54,724 bases of DNA. Origin: Microbulbifer mangrovi. Lineage in GTDB: Bacteria; Pseudomonadota; Gammaproteobacteria; Pseudomonadales; Cellvibrionaceae. The stretch is taken from contig NZ_LZDE01000335.1 of NCBI RefSeq assembly GCF_002009015.1, forward strand, positions 1 through 54,724. The letters are read 5' to 3'. Positions 11,431 to 21,217 of the stretch are shown here, in pieces (the stretch's first letter is position 1; every line of letters starts with the position of its first letter). A model generated the notes under the pieces. It saw only the letters and a program-made list of their open reading frames with translations. It made no database searches and had not been told where the DNA came from. A program made the position numbers and the translations under genes.

Positions 11431-14400
11431 TTAGAACTTGGCCTTCAGGCCAAGGAATACTCGCGGTCCGTAGCTATTCAACTCACCCAGGTTGTCGCGG
11501 GTGTAGAAGTACTGCTTTTTCGGCTCATCAAACAGGTTGATGGCTTCAAGGCTTACTCTCACATTATCGGTGACACGGTAAGAAGCTTTCATTTCCCACA
11601 CGCCGACATCACCGACATACCGCAGACGGGTGCCATTGCTGGTGTAGGGCTGGAAGTACTCGCTGCGGTACTTGTAGATCAGGCTCGTATCGAGATCGCC
11701 GATCTGATAGTACAACTGGCCAGAGAAAACATTCTCGGAGAAGCCGGGGATATTACCGGGAGCGATGATACCGATGTTCTCAGAAACGACTTCACCGGCT
11801 TCATTCAGAACAACCGAGTCGCCGTACAGACTGTCCTCAAACTCGAAGTCCGAGTCGGCATAGTTGTAGCTGGCCTTCGCGCCCAGTCCGCTCAGGTAGC
11901 CCGGCAGATAAGAGAAGCGATGGGTTGCCGTCATTTCGAAACCGGTCAGCGCACTGGTGTCTTCATCTGTACGCGTGATATTGAACTGAGCCGGGATGGT
12001 CTGGCCATCAACCTCGAAAGTTTCGGTAATTTGCGCGGTTTCGAATCCACCTTGGAAGCGCTTGTGGTAAACGCCAAATGCGAGCATGGTGTCGTCGTTC
12101 GGGTACCACTCGATTGCCGTGTCGAAGTTCCAGGAGGTTAGCGGCTTCATGTTCGGATTGCCATCGCCGCTCACGCCGTCCAGCAGGTCGGCAACATCAA
12201 CGATGTCATCCGATCCGTTGGTGTCGAATGCGCGCTTGTAGCCCAGGTCAGCCGGATCCGGACGGGATAGACCGCGATAGACGGCACCGCGAACCAGCAA
12301 GTCATCTCTGACATCTGCCACCAGGTTGAAGCTGGGTAAGAACTCGGTGTAATCGCCACCGGCGATTACACGCTCAAGATCTGCACCTTCAATCTCTTCC
12401 ATGGCGTAAGTGCCATCAGTATTAGTAATGATGGTGTAGGGGGTGCGGTAACCGACAGATTCCACTTCAGTCTGCACCACGCGTACACCGACATTGCCGT
12501 GCACCGGAGTGCCCGCGAGTGAGCTAAAGAAGTCCGCCATCACGTAGGCGGCGGTGGTGGTTTCTGTCACGTCAGTGAGATTGGCACTTTTCTCGTCCAG
12601 TTCCGGGTAGGCAAAGCTTTCTCCCAGGTGATTGAGGACCATGTCCGCAACACAGTTGGTGTCAAAAGTTGCCCACTCACTGGTGCGGCCGATGACGTTG
12701 CCGTTCTCATCCACGGTGGTTATGAGGCTGCCATCGCTGTCGGCATTCATGAAATCGCTCTCCGGGAAGGCGATTGCACAGGCTTCGTTGATGGCCAGCA
12801 GCGCAGCTTCGCTCTCGTCGTCACCGCGATCGATTTCGTAGGTGTCGCGGGCGCTACCCAGGTCTACATATTCCTGTTCCGAGAAACGGAGGCCACCGCG
12901 AACGGCAGTGATGAATTTTCCATCCAGGCGCAGATCAAAGTCGGTGCGGAAAGCTTCGTTACTGTTGCGACGATCGACATCGTTATCGATGCGGATGCGG
13001 TACTCGTCAGAGAACAGACTGTGGTCAGTTACGTCAAAATCGCTAATGGTGTACTGACGGATCTCGGAGTCCATATCCCAGTAAACAAGTGGGCGGTATC
13101 CGGCCGCGGTGGAGTCGCCGAAGATGTCGCTGTTATCAGACTGTGTGCGCAGCAGTATCTGCTTTTCGTCGCGGGTCGTCTCCGAGAAGGAGTAGTCTGC
13201 GGATACCGTCAGGTTGTCGGTAAAATCGTAAGAGACGTTCAGCCCGTAACCCAGGTAATCCTCTGTCCGTGCGTAAGTTTCACTGTTGGATTCGATCGCG
13301 GTTTCGCCGGCCCACTCGAGAACGGTACCGGTGTCTGTAAACACGAGATTTTCGGCCGTGACTCCCGGAGTTGTACGCTTCTGGTTTGCAAAGTTCAGGT
13401 CATGACGCTGTTCAGATTGAACACGCTCTGACTGTTGCAGGTCGAAGTTAATGTCGGTCTTGTCATTGGGCTGGAACTGCAGGGCAACAAACACAGCATC
13501 GCGCTTGTCCGAGGTGTCGTTCTGGCGGTAGCCATTGGAGCTTGGCGCGAATGCGTAGCGTGTACCGTCGCTTTCAGCCTTACCGGTCTCCGGATCTACC
13601 GCGGTCTGGTAGCCCTGGTTACTGGAACCATCGATTTGATCTTCACAGTCACCGGCAGATGCGCGGAAGAAGCCTTCGTTGGTGTTGCTCGGATCATACA
13701 GACACGCGTAGCGCGAGGAGCCGCTAGGACTGGAAGAGCGCATCTCCGATTCTGGCTGGGAGATGTCGCTCTTCTCGAGGCCGAGAGAAACACCGAACGC
13801 CATGCCGTTTTCGAACTCGAACTGGTCTACATAGCTCGCGCTGCCGCGGAAGCCCATATCTCCGGCCATCGGGTCATCGAGGTTGGCCTGGTTCGGGTTG
13901 ATATTGGCTTTGGCATCAATCTGGAAGCGCTGCTCACCGTATTCCAGTGGCTTGAGGGTCTCCAGCGCAATCAGGCCAGCAACGCCGCCTTCAATCAGGC
14001 TGGCATCCTGGGTTTTGTAAATCGCGACCTTGTTCATCAGCTCGGATGGAAACTGGGAGAAGTTCACCGAGCGGTCACCACTACCGTTGGAAGCGGAACG
14101 GCCATTAATCGTCGTCGCGCTCAGGTAGGGGCCCATACCACGGATGGAAATTTCGGTGGCGCCGCCGTTTTCACGGTGAGAGGAAGCACCGGTTACGTTT
14201 TCCAGTGCTTCACCGATGGACAGCGCGGGCAGATCACCGATCTCGTTGGCGGACATGCCGTCAACGATCGTGGTGGAGTTACGTTTGATATCGATGGTGG
14301 TCTGGATGGTAGCGCGGGTGCCGGTTACGACAACCTCTTCGAGCGCCTGGTCGGATTCTACGATCGCAGATTCCTGTGCATGGGCCATGCCCATATAAGA

Positions 14401-14505
14401 AGCAGCGGTGACCGCAGTCACCAGGATGGATTTCTTAAAGCATTTCCCGGAAAAGCTTTCTTCTTTAGCCATTACATCTCTCGCGTCTTTATTATTATCA
14501 CGCAT
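11431..14505 (-). CDS. TonB-dependent receptor 1, probable alginate-oligosaccharide importer
   Basis: An outer-membrane active transporter, about 1024 residues. After an N-terminal signal sequence (hydrophobic SILVTAVTAASYMGMAHA) comes a TonB-box-like stretch (LEEVVVTGTRA), a plug domain (IGDLPALSIGEALENVTG, EISIRGMGPYLSATTINGR) and a long beta-barrel ending in Phe (GLKAKF). The style matches the Xanthomonas/Caulobacter-type receptor family used for polysaccharide fragments. Two starts are plausible: ATG 14505 (GGGGG five bases upstream) and ATG 14472 (MAKEES, GAGAG upstream); I use the first. An upstream in-frame ATG at 14664 is unlikely because it would bury the signal peptide. It is divergent from the PL6 operon across a shared control region, which ties it to alginate import. 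Confidence 0.93.
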   Translation of the reverse strand: MRDNNKDARDVMAKEESFSGKCFKKSILVTAVTAASYMGMAHAQESAIVESDQALEEVVVTGTRATIQTTIDIKRNSTTIVDGMSANEIGDLPALSIGEALENVTGASSHRENGGATEISIRGMGPYLSATTINGRSASNGSGDRSVNFSQFPSELMNKVAIYKTQDASLIEGGVAGLIALETLKPLEYGEQRFQIDAKANINPNQANLDDPMAGDMGFRGSASYVDQFEFENGMAFGVSLGLEKSDISQPESEMRSSSPSGSSRYACLYDPSNTNEGFFRASAGDCEDQIDGSSNQGYQTAVDPETGKAESDGTRYAFAPSSNGYRQNDTSDKRDAVFVALQFQPNDKTDINFDLQQSERVQSEQRHDLNFANQKRTTPGVTAENLVFTDTGTVLEWAGETAIESNSETYARTEDYLGYGLNVSYDFTDNLTVSADYSFSETTRDEKQILLRTQSDNSDIFGDSTAAGYRPLVYWDMDSEIRQYTISDFDVTDHSLFSDEYRIRIDNDVDRRNSNEAFRTDFDLRLDGKFITAVRGGLRFSEQEYVDLGSARDTYEIDRGDDESEAALLAINEACAIAFPESDFMNADSDGSLITTVDENGNVIGRTSEWATFDTNCVADMVLNHLGESFAYPELDEKSANLTDVTETTTAAYVMADFFSSLAGTPVHGNVGVRVVQTEVESVGYRTPYTIITNTDGTYAMEEIEGADLERVIAGGDYTEFLPSFNLVADVRDDLLVRGAVYRGLSRPDPADLGYKRAFDTNGSDDIVDVADLLDGVSGDGNPNMKPLTSWNFDTAIEWYPNDDTMLAFGVYHKRFQGGFETAQITETFEVDGQTIPAQFNITRTDEDTSALTGFEMTATHRFSYLPGYLSGLGAKASYNYADSDFEFEDSLYGDSVVLNEAGEVVSENIGIIAPGNIPGFSENVFSGQLYYQIGDLDTSLIYKYRSEYFQPYTSNGTRLRYVGDVGVWEMKASYRVTDNVRVSLEAINLFDEPKKQYFYTRDNLGELNSYGPRVFLGLKAKF

Positions 14506-14678
14506 GATTACCCCCAAGGAAGTCTGCGCTAGTTGATAGTAACAAGGGCGCCCCGTATTGACGCCTTTTTCATCGCTCATATCGCGGAATTTCTTATAAG
14601 CCTTTTGACCAGTGACAACCGCTTTTGGTCGACCACCCGCGATCTGGCCAGCACAAATTCTCACCTGCCTGCAAGACA

Positions 14679-14688
14679 GTCAACCAAT
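14679..14688 (-). promoter_or_regulatory. Operator-like box ATTGGTTGAC in the TonB receptor 1 promoter
   Basis: On the minus strand ATTGGTTGAC reads into TTGACT, a good -35 hexamer pointing toward the receptor gene; the matching -10 is weak. The identical ten bases occur in the opposite orientation at 14806-14815, in front of the PL6 operon. The ATTGGT/ACCAAT core is the half-site of ExuR/UxuR-type operators. Confidence 0.5.
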
Positions 14689-14805
14689 TTTAAGGAAAAG
14701 TTCACATTTTGGACTGACCCCTGCCTGTTTTTTGTGCATTAAGAGTCGAAATTTCCCTTGGCGCACCAAGCTGGCGCAAAATTGGAGAGGTAACTGGTTA
14801 GCCTG

Positions 14806-14839
14806 ATTGGTTGACAATTATTTTTGACCAATTTAGTCT
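14806..14839 (+). promoter_or_regulatory. Candidate promoter/operator of the PL6 operon
   Basis: ATTGGT (14806-14811) and ACCAAT (14827-14832) form an inverted repeat with a 15-base spacer. TTGACA (14811-14816) overlaps the left arm as a perfect -35; a weak -10 (TTTAGT at 14832-14837 or TAGTCT at 14834-14839) overlaps the right arm. A bound regulator would cover the promoter, which favours repression (inference). Confidence 0.5.
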
Positions 14840-14954
14840 GGACCCATAATAACTCCGGTATGCCACTTTGTGCCCCGCTATGGTGCGAATATGGGTGGGC
14901 GCACGGGCAGGCAATTCGGAATAACGAAAATCCAGAAAAGCGATTCAGGTGATC

Positions 14955-17225
14955 ATGAGAGCTTCAGGAATCAAACCACTGCTGGCCGCCACGCTGCTTA
15001 CCTGCGGGCAGGCATCCCTGTTCTGTGTTCAGGCTTCTGCTGAGGAATATCTGGTGCACAGCCAGGAGGAATACGCGAAGGTAGCCAGACGTCTTGAAGC
15101 TGGCGATACCGTGGTGCTCGCAAACGGCATCTGGAAGAATTTTGAAATTCTGTTCACTGGGAATGGAAAAAAAGAGAATCCCATTACGCTTACGGCGCAA
15201 GAGAAGGGCAAGGTAGTCCTCAGTGGGCAGTCCAATCTGCGTCTGGCAGGAGAGTATCTGGTGGTGTCCGGCCTGGTATTCAAGGATGGCTACACCCCGA
15301 GCAGTGAGGTGGTTGCTTTCCGGCGCAATAAAGAGCACCTGGCTAACCATTCCCGCGTAACCGAAATTGTGATTGAAGACTTCAGTAAGCCCGAGCGCAT
15401 GGATTCAGATTACTGGGTCGCTATCTACGGCAAGAACAATCGCTTCGATCACAGTCATCTTGCTGGCAAGCGCAACAAGGGTGTGACCATGGCAGTGCGC
15501 CTGAATAGCGAAGGCAGCCAGGAAAACCGTCACCGTATTGATCACAACTATTTTGGTCCGCGCCCGGTGCTTGGCTCCAATGGTGGAGAGACTCTGCGCA
15601 TTGGCACCAGTCACTATTCCCTGACTGATTCTCTGACAGTAGTCGAAAATAATTTCTTCGACCGTTGTGACGGCGAGGTGGAGATCATCTCCGTCAAATC
15701 CGGCAAAAATATTCTGCGTAATAACACCTTCTTTGAATCCCGCGGCACCCTGACCATGCGTCACGGTAACGGCAACCTGATTGAAGGTAACGTGTTCCTG
15801 GGCAACGGTGTGGATCACACCGGTGGTATTCGCGTGATCAATGCGGGCCAGGTAATTCGCAACAATTATCTCGAAGGTCTCACAGGCTATCGGTTTGGGA
15901 GTGGGTTCACCGTGATGAACGGTGTTCCCAGTTCTCCCATCAATCGCTATCACCAGGTGGTGAACGCGCAGATCGAGAACAACAGCTTTATCAATGTGGA
16001 GCATATACACCTGGCTGCCGGCAGTGACCAGGAACGCACTGCGGTACCGCAAGACTCCACTATTGCCGACAATATTTTTTATACCGAGAGCGGCAAGTCG
16101 CCATTTTCCGTATTCGACGATATTTCCGGTATTACCTTTGCCAGCAATATTTCCAACGGGTTTGTGGACAAGAAAATCCACGAAGGTATTGATCGGGGTG
16201 TTGGCAAACTGAAGCGCGCCGACAATGGTCTGCTCTATCCAACCAGCAAATCAGCGGCAGACAAGGGCGCTAGCAAAGACCTGGTGGTCACCACCCGGGA
16301 AATGACCGGTGTCTCCTGGTATCCGAAGTCCGAACCGGTTACCCCGTTTGATAGTGGTAAAACCGTCCGGGTGCGACCCGGTGAGAATGCCTTGTTCGAT
16401 GCCATCGCCAGCGCGGCCGATGGCGATACTCTTGTGCTCGAAAGCGGCGTCTACAACGCAACCAAGCGCCTGGATATCAACAAGACTCTGACCATCAGGG
16501 CGAAAAAGCAGGGCAAGGTTACTCTGACCAGTGGGCGTCCGGTGATGTTTGAAATCCAGGACGGCGGCAGCCTGTCTCTGGATGGTCTGGTCATCAGCGG
16601 GGCCAACAGCCCGGACAATGCGGGTAATATCCTGATCCGTACCGCGGTGTGGGGCATGCTGAAGAACTACCGCTTTTCCATGACCAATAGTCGCGTGGAA
16701 AATCTGGATATCAACCACTCATACCATTTTTTCGACTCGGGCCTGCGCGCCTTTGCCGATACCATCACCCTGGCCAACAACCAGTTTGAAAACATCTCCG
16801 GCGACCTGCTCAAACTCAACAAAGAGACCGATGACCTCGGTGTTTACAACGCGGAATATGTGATCGTTACCGGAAACACGATCAAAAACGTGCGGGGCGC
16901 GTTGATTGACCTGTACCGCGGCGGCACCGACGAAAGCACGTTCGGGCCGCATATCGATTTCAGCGACAACACCGTTACCAGTTCCGGCCAGGGCAAACGC
17001 AACAAGGCGCAGGCGCTGATCAAGCTGCATGGCACCCAGGTGGCTGATATTCATGAAAACCGTATTGAAGGCAGTGCGGGCATCGTGGTGGAGCACACCG
17101 TGGGTGAGCCGGTAACGCATATTGCCAATAACCAGTTCTTCAATGCGCCCTTGCCTGAAATAACAGAGCTAGTGGCAAAAGGTCCGCACACGGCAGTGCT
17201 CGCCAACAATCAAGTCAAGAACTAA
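14955..17225 (+). CDS. Alginate lyase, polysaccharide lyase family 6 (two-domain, AlyGC-like)
   Basis: A 756-residue exported parallel beta-helix lyase that cuts alginate by beta-elimination. The signal peptide ends near QASAEEY. The catalytic pair of PL6 is visible: K248 in ISVKSGKN and R269 in LTMRHGNGN, 21 residues apart as in the characterised AlyGC (K220/R241). NNTF/NNYF/NNSF-type turns recur through the N-terminal helix; a second beta-helix domain starts near residue 470 (VRPGENALFDAIASAADGD). The length equals the two-domain PL6 enzymes, which act mainly in exo mode on guluronate-rich chains. ATG 14955 (AGG five bases upstream) is preferred; GTG 14949 is possible. It is the first gene of PL6-PL17-kdgF-MFS-SDR-kdgK. 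Location probably periplasmic. Confidence 0.93.
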   Translation: MRASGIKPLLAATLLTCGQASLFCVQASAEEYLVHSQEEYAKVARRLEAGDTVVLANGIWKNFEILFTGNGKKENPITLTAQEKGKVVLSGQSNLRLAGEYLVVSGLVFKDGYTPSSEVVAFRRNKEHLANHSRVTEIVIEDFSKPERMDSDYWVAIYGKNNRFDHSHLAGKRNKGVTMAVRLNSEGSQENRHRIDHNYFGPRPVLGSNGGETLRIGTSHYSLTDSLTVVENNFFDRCDGEVEIISVKSGKNILRNNTFFESRGTLTMRHGNGNLIEGNVFLGNGVDHTGGIRVINAGQVIRNNYLEGLTGYRFGSGFTVMNGVPSSPINRYHQVVNAQIENNSFINVEHIHLAAGSDQERTAVPQDSTIADNIFYTESGKSPFSVFDDISGITFASNISNGFVDKKIHEGIDRGVGKLKRADNGLLYPTSKSAADKGASKDLVVTTREMTGVSWYPKSEPVTPFDSGKTVRVRPGENALFDAIASAADGDTLVLESGVYNATKRLDINKTLTIRAKKQGKVTLTSGRPVMFEIQDGGSLSLDGLVISGANSPDNAGNILIRTAVWGMLKNYRFSMTNSRVENLDINHSYHFFDSGLRAFADTITLANNQFENISGDLLKLNKETDDLGVYNAEYVIVTGNTIKNVRGALIDLYRGGTDESTFGPHIDFSDNTVTSSGQGKRNKAQALIKLHGTQVADIHENRIEGSAGIVVEHTVGEPVTHIANNQFFNAPLPEITELVAKGPHTAVLANNQVKN

Positions 17226-17246
17226 TTAAAAAGAAGAAGTAAATCC

Positions 17247-19490
17247 ATGTTTGGCAATTCTGTTTTTAATCAGCAAAAGATATTCGCCGCCGGCGTCGCG
17301 CTCGCCGCGGGGGTGTCTGCCGCAGTTCTTGCGATGAATCCCCTGGCCGCATTTGCGGCAGATCACCCGAACCTGGTGATCAACGCTGCAGATGTAGATG
17401 CCATGCAGGGCGCGGTTGAGAAGCCGGGTCGTTTTCGCGAAGCCTTCCTTGCTACTCAGTCGGCGGTTAATCGTGCACTGGAGGCACCGCTGGCGGTGCC
17501 GGTCCCGGCTGACGCGGGCGGTGGTTACACCCACGAGCAGCACAAGAAGAATTACCAGCTGATGTACAACGCCGGCGTGCTGTATCAGATCACCGAGGAT
17601 CCGAAGTATGCGGAACGCGTACGGGATATGTTACTGGCTTACGCTGAGCTGTACCCAAACCTGCCCTTGCACCCCAAGCGCCGTGCGGGGGCGACCAATC
17701 CGGGTAAGCTATTCTGGCAGAGCCTGAATGAAGCCGTATGGCTGGTTTACACCATTCAGGCCTACGACTTGATTCGTCCTTCTCTTTCTGATGCGGAAGC
17801 GAAAAAGATCGAGCAGGGTGCACTGCGTCCCGTGGCCAGGTTTCTTTCAGTAGATTCACCGAAAACTTTCAATAAGGTGCACAACCACGGTACCTGGCTG
17901 ACCGCTGGCGTCGGTATGGCCGGTTATGTGCTGGAAGAGCAGGAGTGGGTTGAGCAGGCGCTGTTGGGCCTGGACAAGTCTGGCAAGGGCGGCTTCCTTC
18001 GCCAGCTAAGCACCCTGTTTTCACCGGACGGTTACTATAACGAAGGGCCCTACTATCAGCGCTACGCACTGATGCCGTTCGTGACCTTTGCCAAGGCAAT
18101 CGAAAATAATGAGCCAGAGCGGCGCATTTTCGAATACCGTGACGGTATCGTGCTGAAAGCCATCGATACCACCATCCAGCTAAGCTACAACAACCTGTTC
18201 TTTCCGATTAACGATGCGATCAAGAGTAAGGGGATCGATACTTCGGAGCTGGTGCTCGGTGTGACCATTGCTTTTGGCGAGTCCGGTAATCCGCAGCTGC
18301 TCGATATTGCCGCCCGGCAGGATCAGATTCTACTTTCCGGTGATGGTCTCAAAGTTGCCCAGGCGCTGGATGCCGGCGAGCAGCAGCCCTATGAATTCAC
18401 GTCATTCGCCTTCCGCGATGGAAAAAACGGTGATGAAGGCGCGCTGGTCGTACTGCGCCAGCAGGCCGATGGTGATCAGGCGTTGGTTTTCAAGCCTGCC
18501 GCACAAGGCATGGGGCATGGTCACTTCGACAAGCTTACGTGGCAGTTTTACGACCGCGGAGCAGAAATTGTTACCGACTATGGTGCCGCGCGCTTCCTGA
18601 ATGTAGAGGCCAAGAACGGCGGTCGCTATCTAAAAGAAAACGAAACCTGGGCCAAGCAGACCGTGGCCCACAATACGGTTGTGATCGGCGAAACTTCACA
18701 CTTCGACAACAACCTGAAAGTGGCCAACCAGAATCATCCGGATCTGCTGTTTTTCCACGCGGATGATCAGGTCAAGATCAGCTCTGCCGAAATTGACTCA
18801 GCCTACCCGGGCGTGAGGCTTAAGCGCACTCTGGCGTTGGTGAATGATCCGCAAAGTGGCAGTGCCTTCGCCATCGACTTGTTTAATGTTGAATCCAACA
18901 AGCAATCTCAGTTGGATCTGCCGTTGCACTATAACGGTCAGCTGGTGGACACCAATTTCAATCTGCAGGGCTACACCGATAGCCTGCAAGCGCTGGGTGC
19001 TGATAACGGTTATCAGCATCTTTGGTTGAAAGCCCGCGGTAAACCGGAATCCGGCCTTGCGCAGATAACCTGGCTGAACGACAACGGCCGGTTCTACACC
19101 CTGTCCAGTCTGGTCGATGGTGAAACTGAGCTGCTGTTTACCGAACTTGGTGCCAATGACCCGGACTTCAACCTGCGCTCCGAAAGCAGCTTTATCGCCC
19201 GTCGTGACAATACCCGTTCGCACACTTTCCTGAGCGTGCTTGAGCCCCACGGTGAGTACAACCCGTCGCGGGAATACACCGTGAGAGCGGAAAGCCGGGT
19301 AAAAGCATTGGCACACCTGCGCAGTGGAGCTCTTGAGCTGATTGCGATCAGCACCAAAGAGGGTACTACGCAGTTACTGGCGTATAACCGCGATAGTGAT
19401 ATCGCGCCAGATATCAAGAACACCTTTGAGTTTCGTGGCAGTGAATACAGTTTCATCGGCCGCGCCAGGCTCTTTCAGATTAAAAATTGA
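17247..19490 (+). CDS. Oligoalginate lyase, polysaccharide lyase family 17
   Basis: A 747-residue exo-lyase close in design to Saccharophagus Alg17C. It releases unsaturated monouronates from alginate oligomers. A signal peptide (hydrophobic residues 12-37, ending AAFAAD) sends it to the periplasm. An alpha/alpha-barrel domain (about 40-380) carries N213-H214 in KVHNHGTW and Y270 in EGPYYQRY, equivalent by offset to Alg17C N201/H202/Y258. The beta-sheet heparinase-II/III-like domain (about 400-740) has the conserved GHGHFDKLTW. It begins 21 bases after the PL6 stop, with AAGAAG before the ATG, so PL6 and PL17 are co-transcribed and together turn imported oligomers into monomers. Confidence 0.95.
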   Translation: MFGNSVFNQQKIFAAGVALAAGVSAAVLAMNPLAAFAADHPNLVINAADVDAMQGAVEKPGRFREAFLATQSAVNRALEAPLAVPVPADAGGGYTHEQHKKNYQLMYNAGVLYQITEDPKYAERVRDMLLAYAELYPNLPLHPKRRAGATNPGKLFWQSLNEAVWLVYTIQAYDLIRPSLSDAEAKKIEQGALRPVARFLSVDSPKTFNKVHNHGTWLTAGVGMAGYVLEEQEWVEQALLGLDKSGKGGFLRQLSTLFSPDGYYNEGPYYQRYALMPFVTFAKAIENNEPERRIFEYRDGIVLKAIDTTIQLSYNNLFFPINDAIKSKGIDTSELVLGVTIAFGESGNPQLLDIAARQDQILLSGDGLKVAQALDAGEQQPYEFTSFAFRDGKNGDEGALVVLRQQADGDQALVFKPAAQGMGHGHFDKLTWQFYDRGAEIVTDYGAARFLNVEAKNGGRYLKENETWAKQTVAHNTVVIGETSHFDNNLKVANQNHPDLLFFHADDQVKISSAEIDSAYPGVRLKRTLALVNDPQSGSAFAIDLFNVESNKQSQLDLPLHYNGQLVDTNFNLQGYTDSLQALGADNGYQHLWLKARGKPESGLAQITWLNDNGRFYTLSSLVDGETELLFTELGANDPDFNLRSESSFIARRDNTRSHTFLSVLEPHGEYNPSREYTVRAESRVKALAHLRSGALELIAISTKEGTTQLLAYNRDSDIAPDIKNTFEFRGSEYSFIGRARLFQIKN

Positions 19491-19506
19491 ATAAGACGGA
19501 AAGGTT

Positions 19507-19848
19507 ATGCCCGCAACTGATGCATTTGTTCAGGCCCAGGATATTGACGTCGAAGATCTCGGCGGCGGTATCAAGCGACAGATTCTCGGCCACGACGACA
19601 ATTTGATGATTGTTCGCGTTTGGTTTGAGGAAGGCAGTATCGGCTATGTTCACAAACACCCGCACACTCAGGTGAGCTACGTGGAAAGTGGCGAGTTCGA
19701 GGTGCAGGTAGATGGCCGCACAAAACTGCTGAAAGCTGGCGACAGCTTCTATATTGCGCCCCATCTGGAACATGGTGCTGTGTGTAAAAAGGCCGGAGTG
19801 CTACTCGATACTTTCAGCCCCTACCGGGAAGACTTTCTGGGTAGTTAA
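19507..19848 (+). CDS. kdgF: Cupin KdgF, linearises unsaturated uronates
   Basis: A 113-residue single-domain cupin without signal peptide, so cytoplasmic. KdgF converts the cyclic 4,5-unsaturated monouronate to the open keto form DEH. Metal ligands expected from characterised KdgF are visible: H49 and H51 in VHKHPHTQ, Q55 and H89 in PHLEHG, and the catalytic-type Asp at D101 (LLDTFSP). The gene starts 16 bases after the PL17 stop with GGAAAGG as ribosome-binding site and is followed 14 bases later by the uronate transporter. Having KdgF in the cytoplasm suggests the transporter may import the cyclic monomer as well as DEH (inference). Confidence 0.93.
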   Translation: MPATDAFVQAQDIDVEDLGGGIKRQILGHDDNLMIVRVWFEEGSIGYVHKHPHTQVSYVESGEFEVQVDGRTKLLKAGDSFYIAPHLEHGAVCKKAGVLLDTFSPYREDFLGS

Positions 19849-19862
19849 ACAGGACAATAATA

Positions 19863-21158
19863 ATGAAGAACTTACGCTGGACTATTGTGTCCCTGGTGGC
19901 CCTGGCCACCATCATCAACTACATCGACCGAACCGCGCTGTCGGTAATGTGGCCGGGTATCGCTGATGATCTGGGGATGGACAGTCACGATTACGCCAAC
20001 ATTATGAGTGTATTCCTGATCGCTTACGCTATCGGTCAGGCAGTTTTTGGGCGCGTATTCGACGCAATCGGCACGCGTCTCGGATTTATGTTGTCGATTG
20101 TAGTTTGGTCCATTTCCATCGCGCTACACGCGCTGGCCAGTTCGGTAACGTCGTTCAGTATTTTCCGTACCCTGTTGGGCTTTGGTGAGGCGGGCAACTG
20201 GCCTGGTGCAACCAAGGCCAATGCGGAGTGGTTCCCGGCGAAGGAGCGCGCTCTCGCCCAGGGGATCTTCGGCGCAGGCGCGTCTGCGGGCAGTATTATC
20301 GCGCCACCTCTTGTGGCATTCCTGTATGCGTTCCTGGGTTGGCAGGCAACCTTTGTTGTGGTCGCGCTGCTGGGTTTTATCTGGCTGGTGCCATGGTTGA
20401 TCATTTACAAGAGCGGTCCCGACGCCCACCCGTGGATTACAGCGGAAGAGCGCGAACTGATTCTCTCTGGGCAGATTACCGCGGAAGAAAACGAAGACGA
20501 GTATGTTCCGACGTTGCGCGAGCTGCTGTCTCACCGCCAAAGCTGGAGCGTAATCTCTGCAAGGTTCTTTATCGAACCGATCTGGTGGTTGTTTGTAGCA
20601 TGGCTGCCGCTCTACCTGAACGACAAGTTTGGCTTTGACGTGAAGGCAATCGGTGCTTCTGCATGGATTCCTTACTGCGGCGCGGCAGCCGGTGCGCTAT
20701 TCGGCGGCTGGTTGTCCGGTAAGCTGATGAGCAGTGGCTGGAGTGTGAACAAGGCCCGCAAGTTTGCGGTGCTGTTTGGCGGCTGCTGTATGCTCCCCGC
20801 CCTGCTCGCTACAACGGTAGCAGCAACACCTGCTACAGCGTTGGCCCTGATTACCGTCATCCTGTTCGGCTTCCAGGCCGCTATCAACAATATCCAGACG
20901 CTGCCCAGTGACTATTTCTCTGGCAAGAGTGTTGCCAGCCTCGCCGGTATCAGTGGCGCCGTTGGTGTAATCAGTGTGATTACTGCGATTCAGTTGGTGC
21001 CGATTATCACCAACGATGGCACCTATTACCCGCCATTCTTCATTCTCGGTGCTTCTTTGGTCCCGCTGATGTTGATTTCGGTTCTGTTTGTTGGGGGGCG
21101 TATCAAACCAGTGCGTAGCAAACAGGAAAAAAACCCACTCGCTGAAGCAGCGAACTAA
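19863..21158 (+). CDS. MFS hexuronate/DEH transporter (anion:cation symporter family)
   Basis: A 431-residue inner-membrane transporter with twelve hydrophobic segments. Its N-terminus (ATIINYIDRTALSV), the loop GRVFDAIGTRLGF and LLGFGEAGNWPGATKANAEW are hallmarks of the ExuT-like ACS family, which imports hexuronates with protons. Position between kdgF and the SDR reductase gene makes the unsaturated monouronate or DEH from alginate the likely substrate. It is the fourth gene of the operon; AGGAC lies before ATG 19863. Co-substrate and exact substrate are inferred. Confidence 0.92.
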   Translation: MKNLRWTIVSLVALATIINYIDRTALSVMWPGIADDLGMDSHDYANIMSVFLIAYAIGQAVFGRVFDAIGTRLGFMLSIVVWSISIALHALASSVTSFSIFRTLLGFGEAGNWPGATKANAEWFPAKERALAQGIFGAGASAGSIIAPPLVAFLYAFLGWQATFVVVALLGFIWLVPWLIIYKSGPDAHPWITAEERELILSGQITAEENEDEYVPTLRELLSHRQSWSVISARFFIEPIWWLFVAWLPLYLNDKFGFDVKAIGASAWIPYCGAAAGALFGGWLSGKLMSSGWSVNKARKFAVLFGGCCMLPALLATTVAATPATALALITVILFGFQAAINNIQTLPSDYFSGKSVASLAGISGAVGVISVITAIQLVPIITNDGTYYPPFFILGASLVPLMLISVLFVGGRIKPVRSKQEKNPLAEAAN

Positions 21159-21217
21159 ATCAAGCTTGAAATATCTTCGATAAAAATCGGAACACACAAT
21201 TACAGTTAGGAGTAGGT

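Larger units (their letters stand above)
14506..14954. promoter_or_regulatory. Divergent control region between TonB receptor 1 and the PL6 operon
   Basis: This 449-base gap holds no gene. It carries two outward-pointing copies of ATTGGTTGAC (14679-14688 minus, 14806-14815 plus), each supplying the TTGAC of a -35 box, and another ACCAATTT at 14827-14834. A polar start at the PL6 side and a G-rich ribosome-binding site at the receptor side mark its ends. Confidence 0.6.

Noticed and set aside
13435..14532. Long plus-strand frames opposite TonB receptor 1
   Set aside because: The receptor frame has signal peptide, TonB box, plug and barrel; the antisense frames look like codon-bias shadows.
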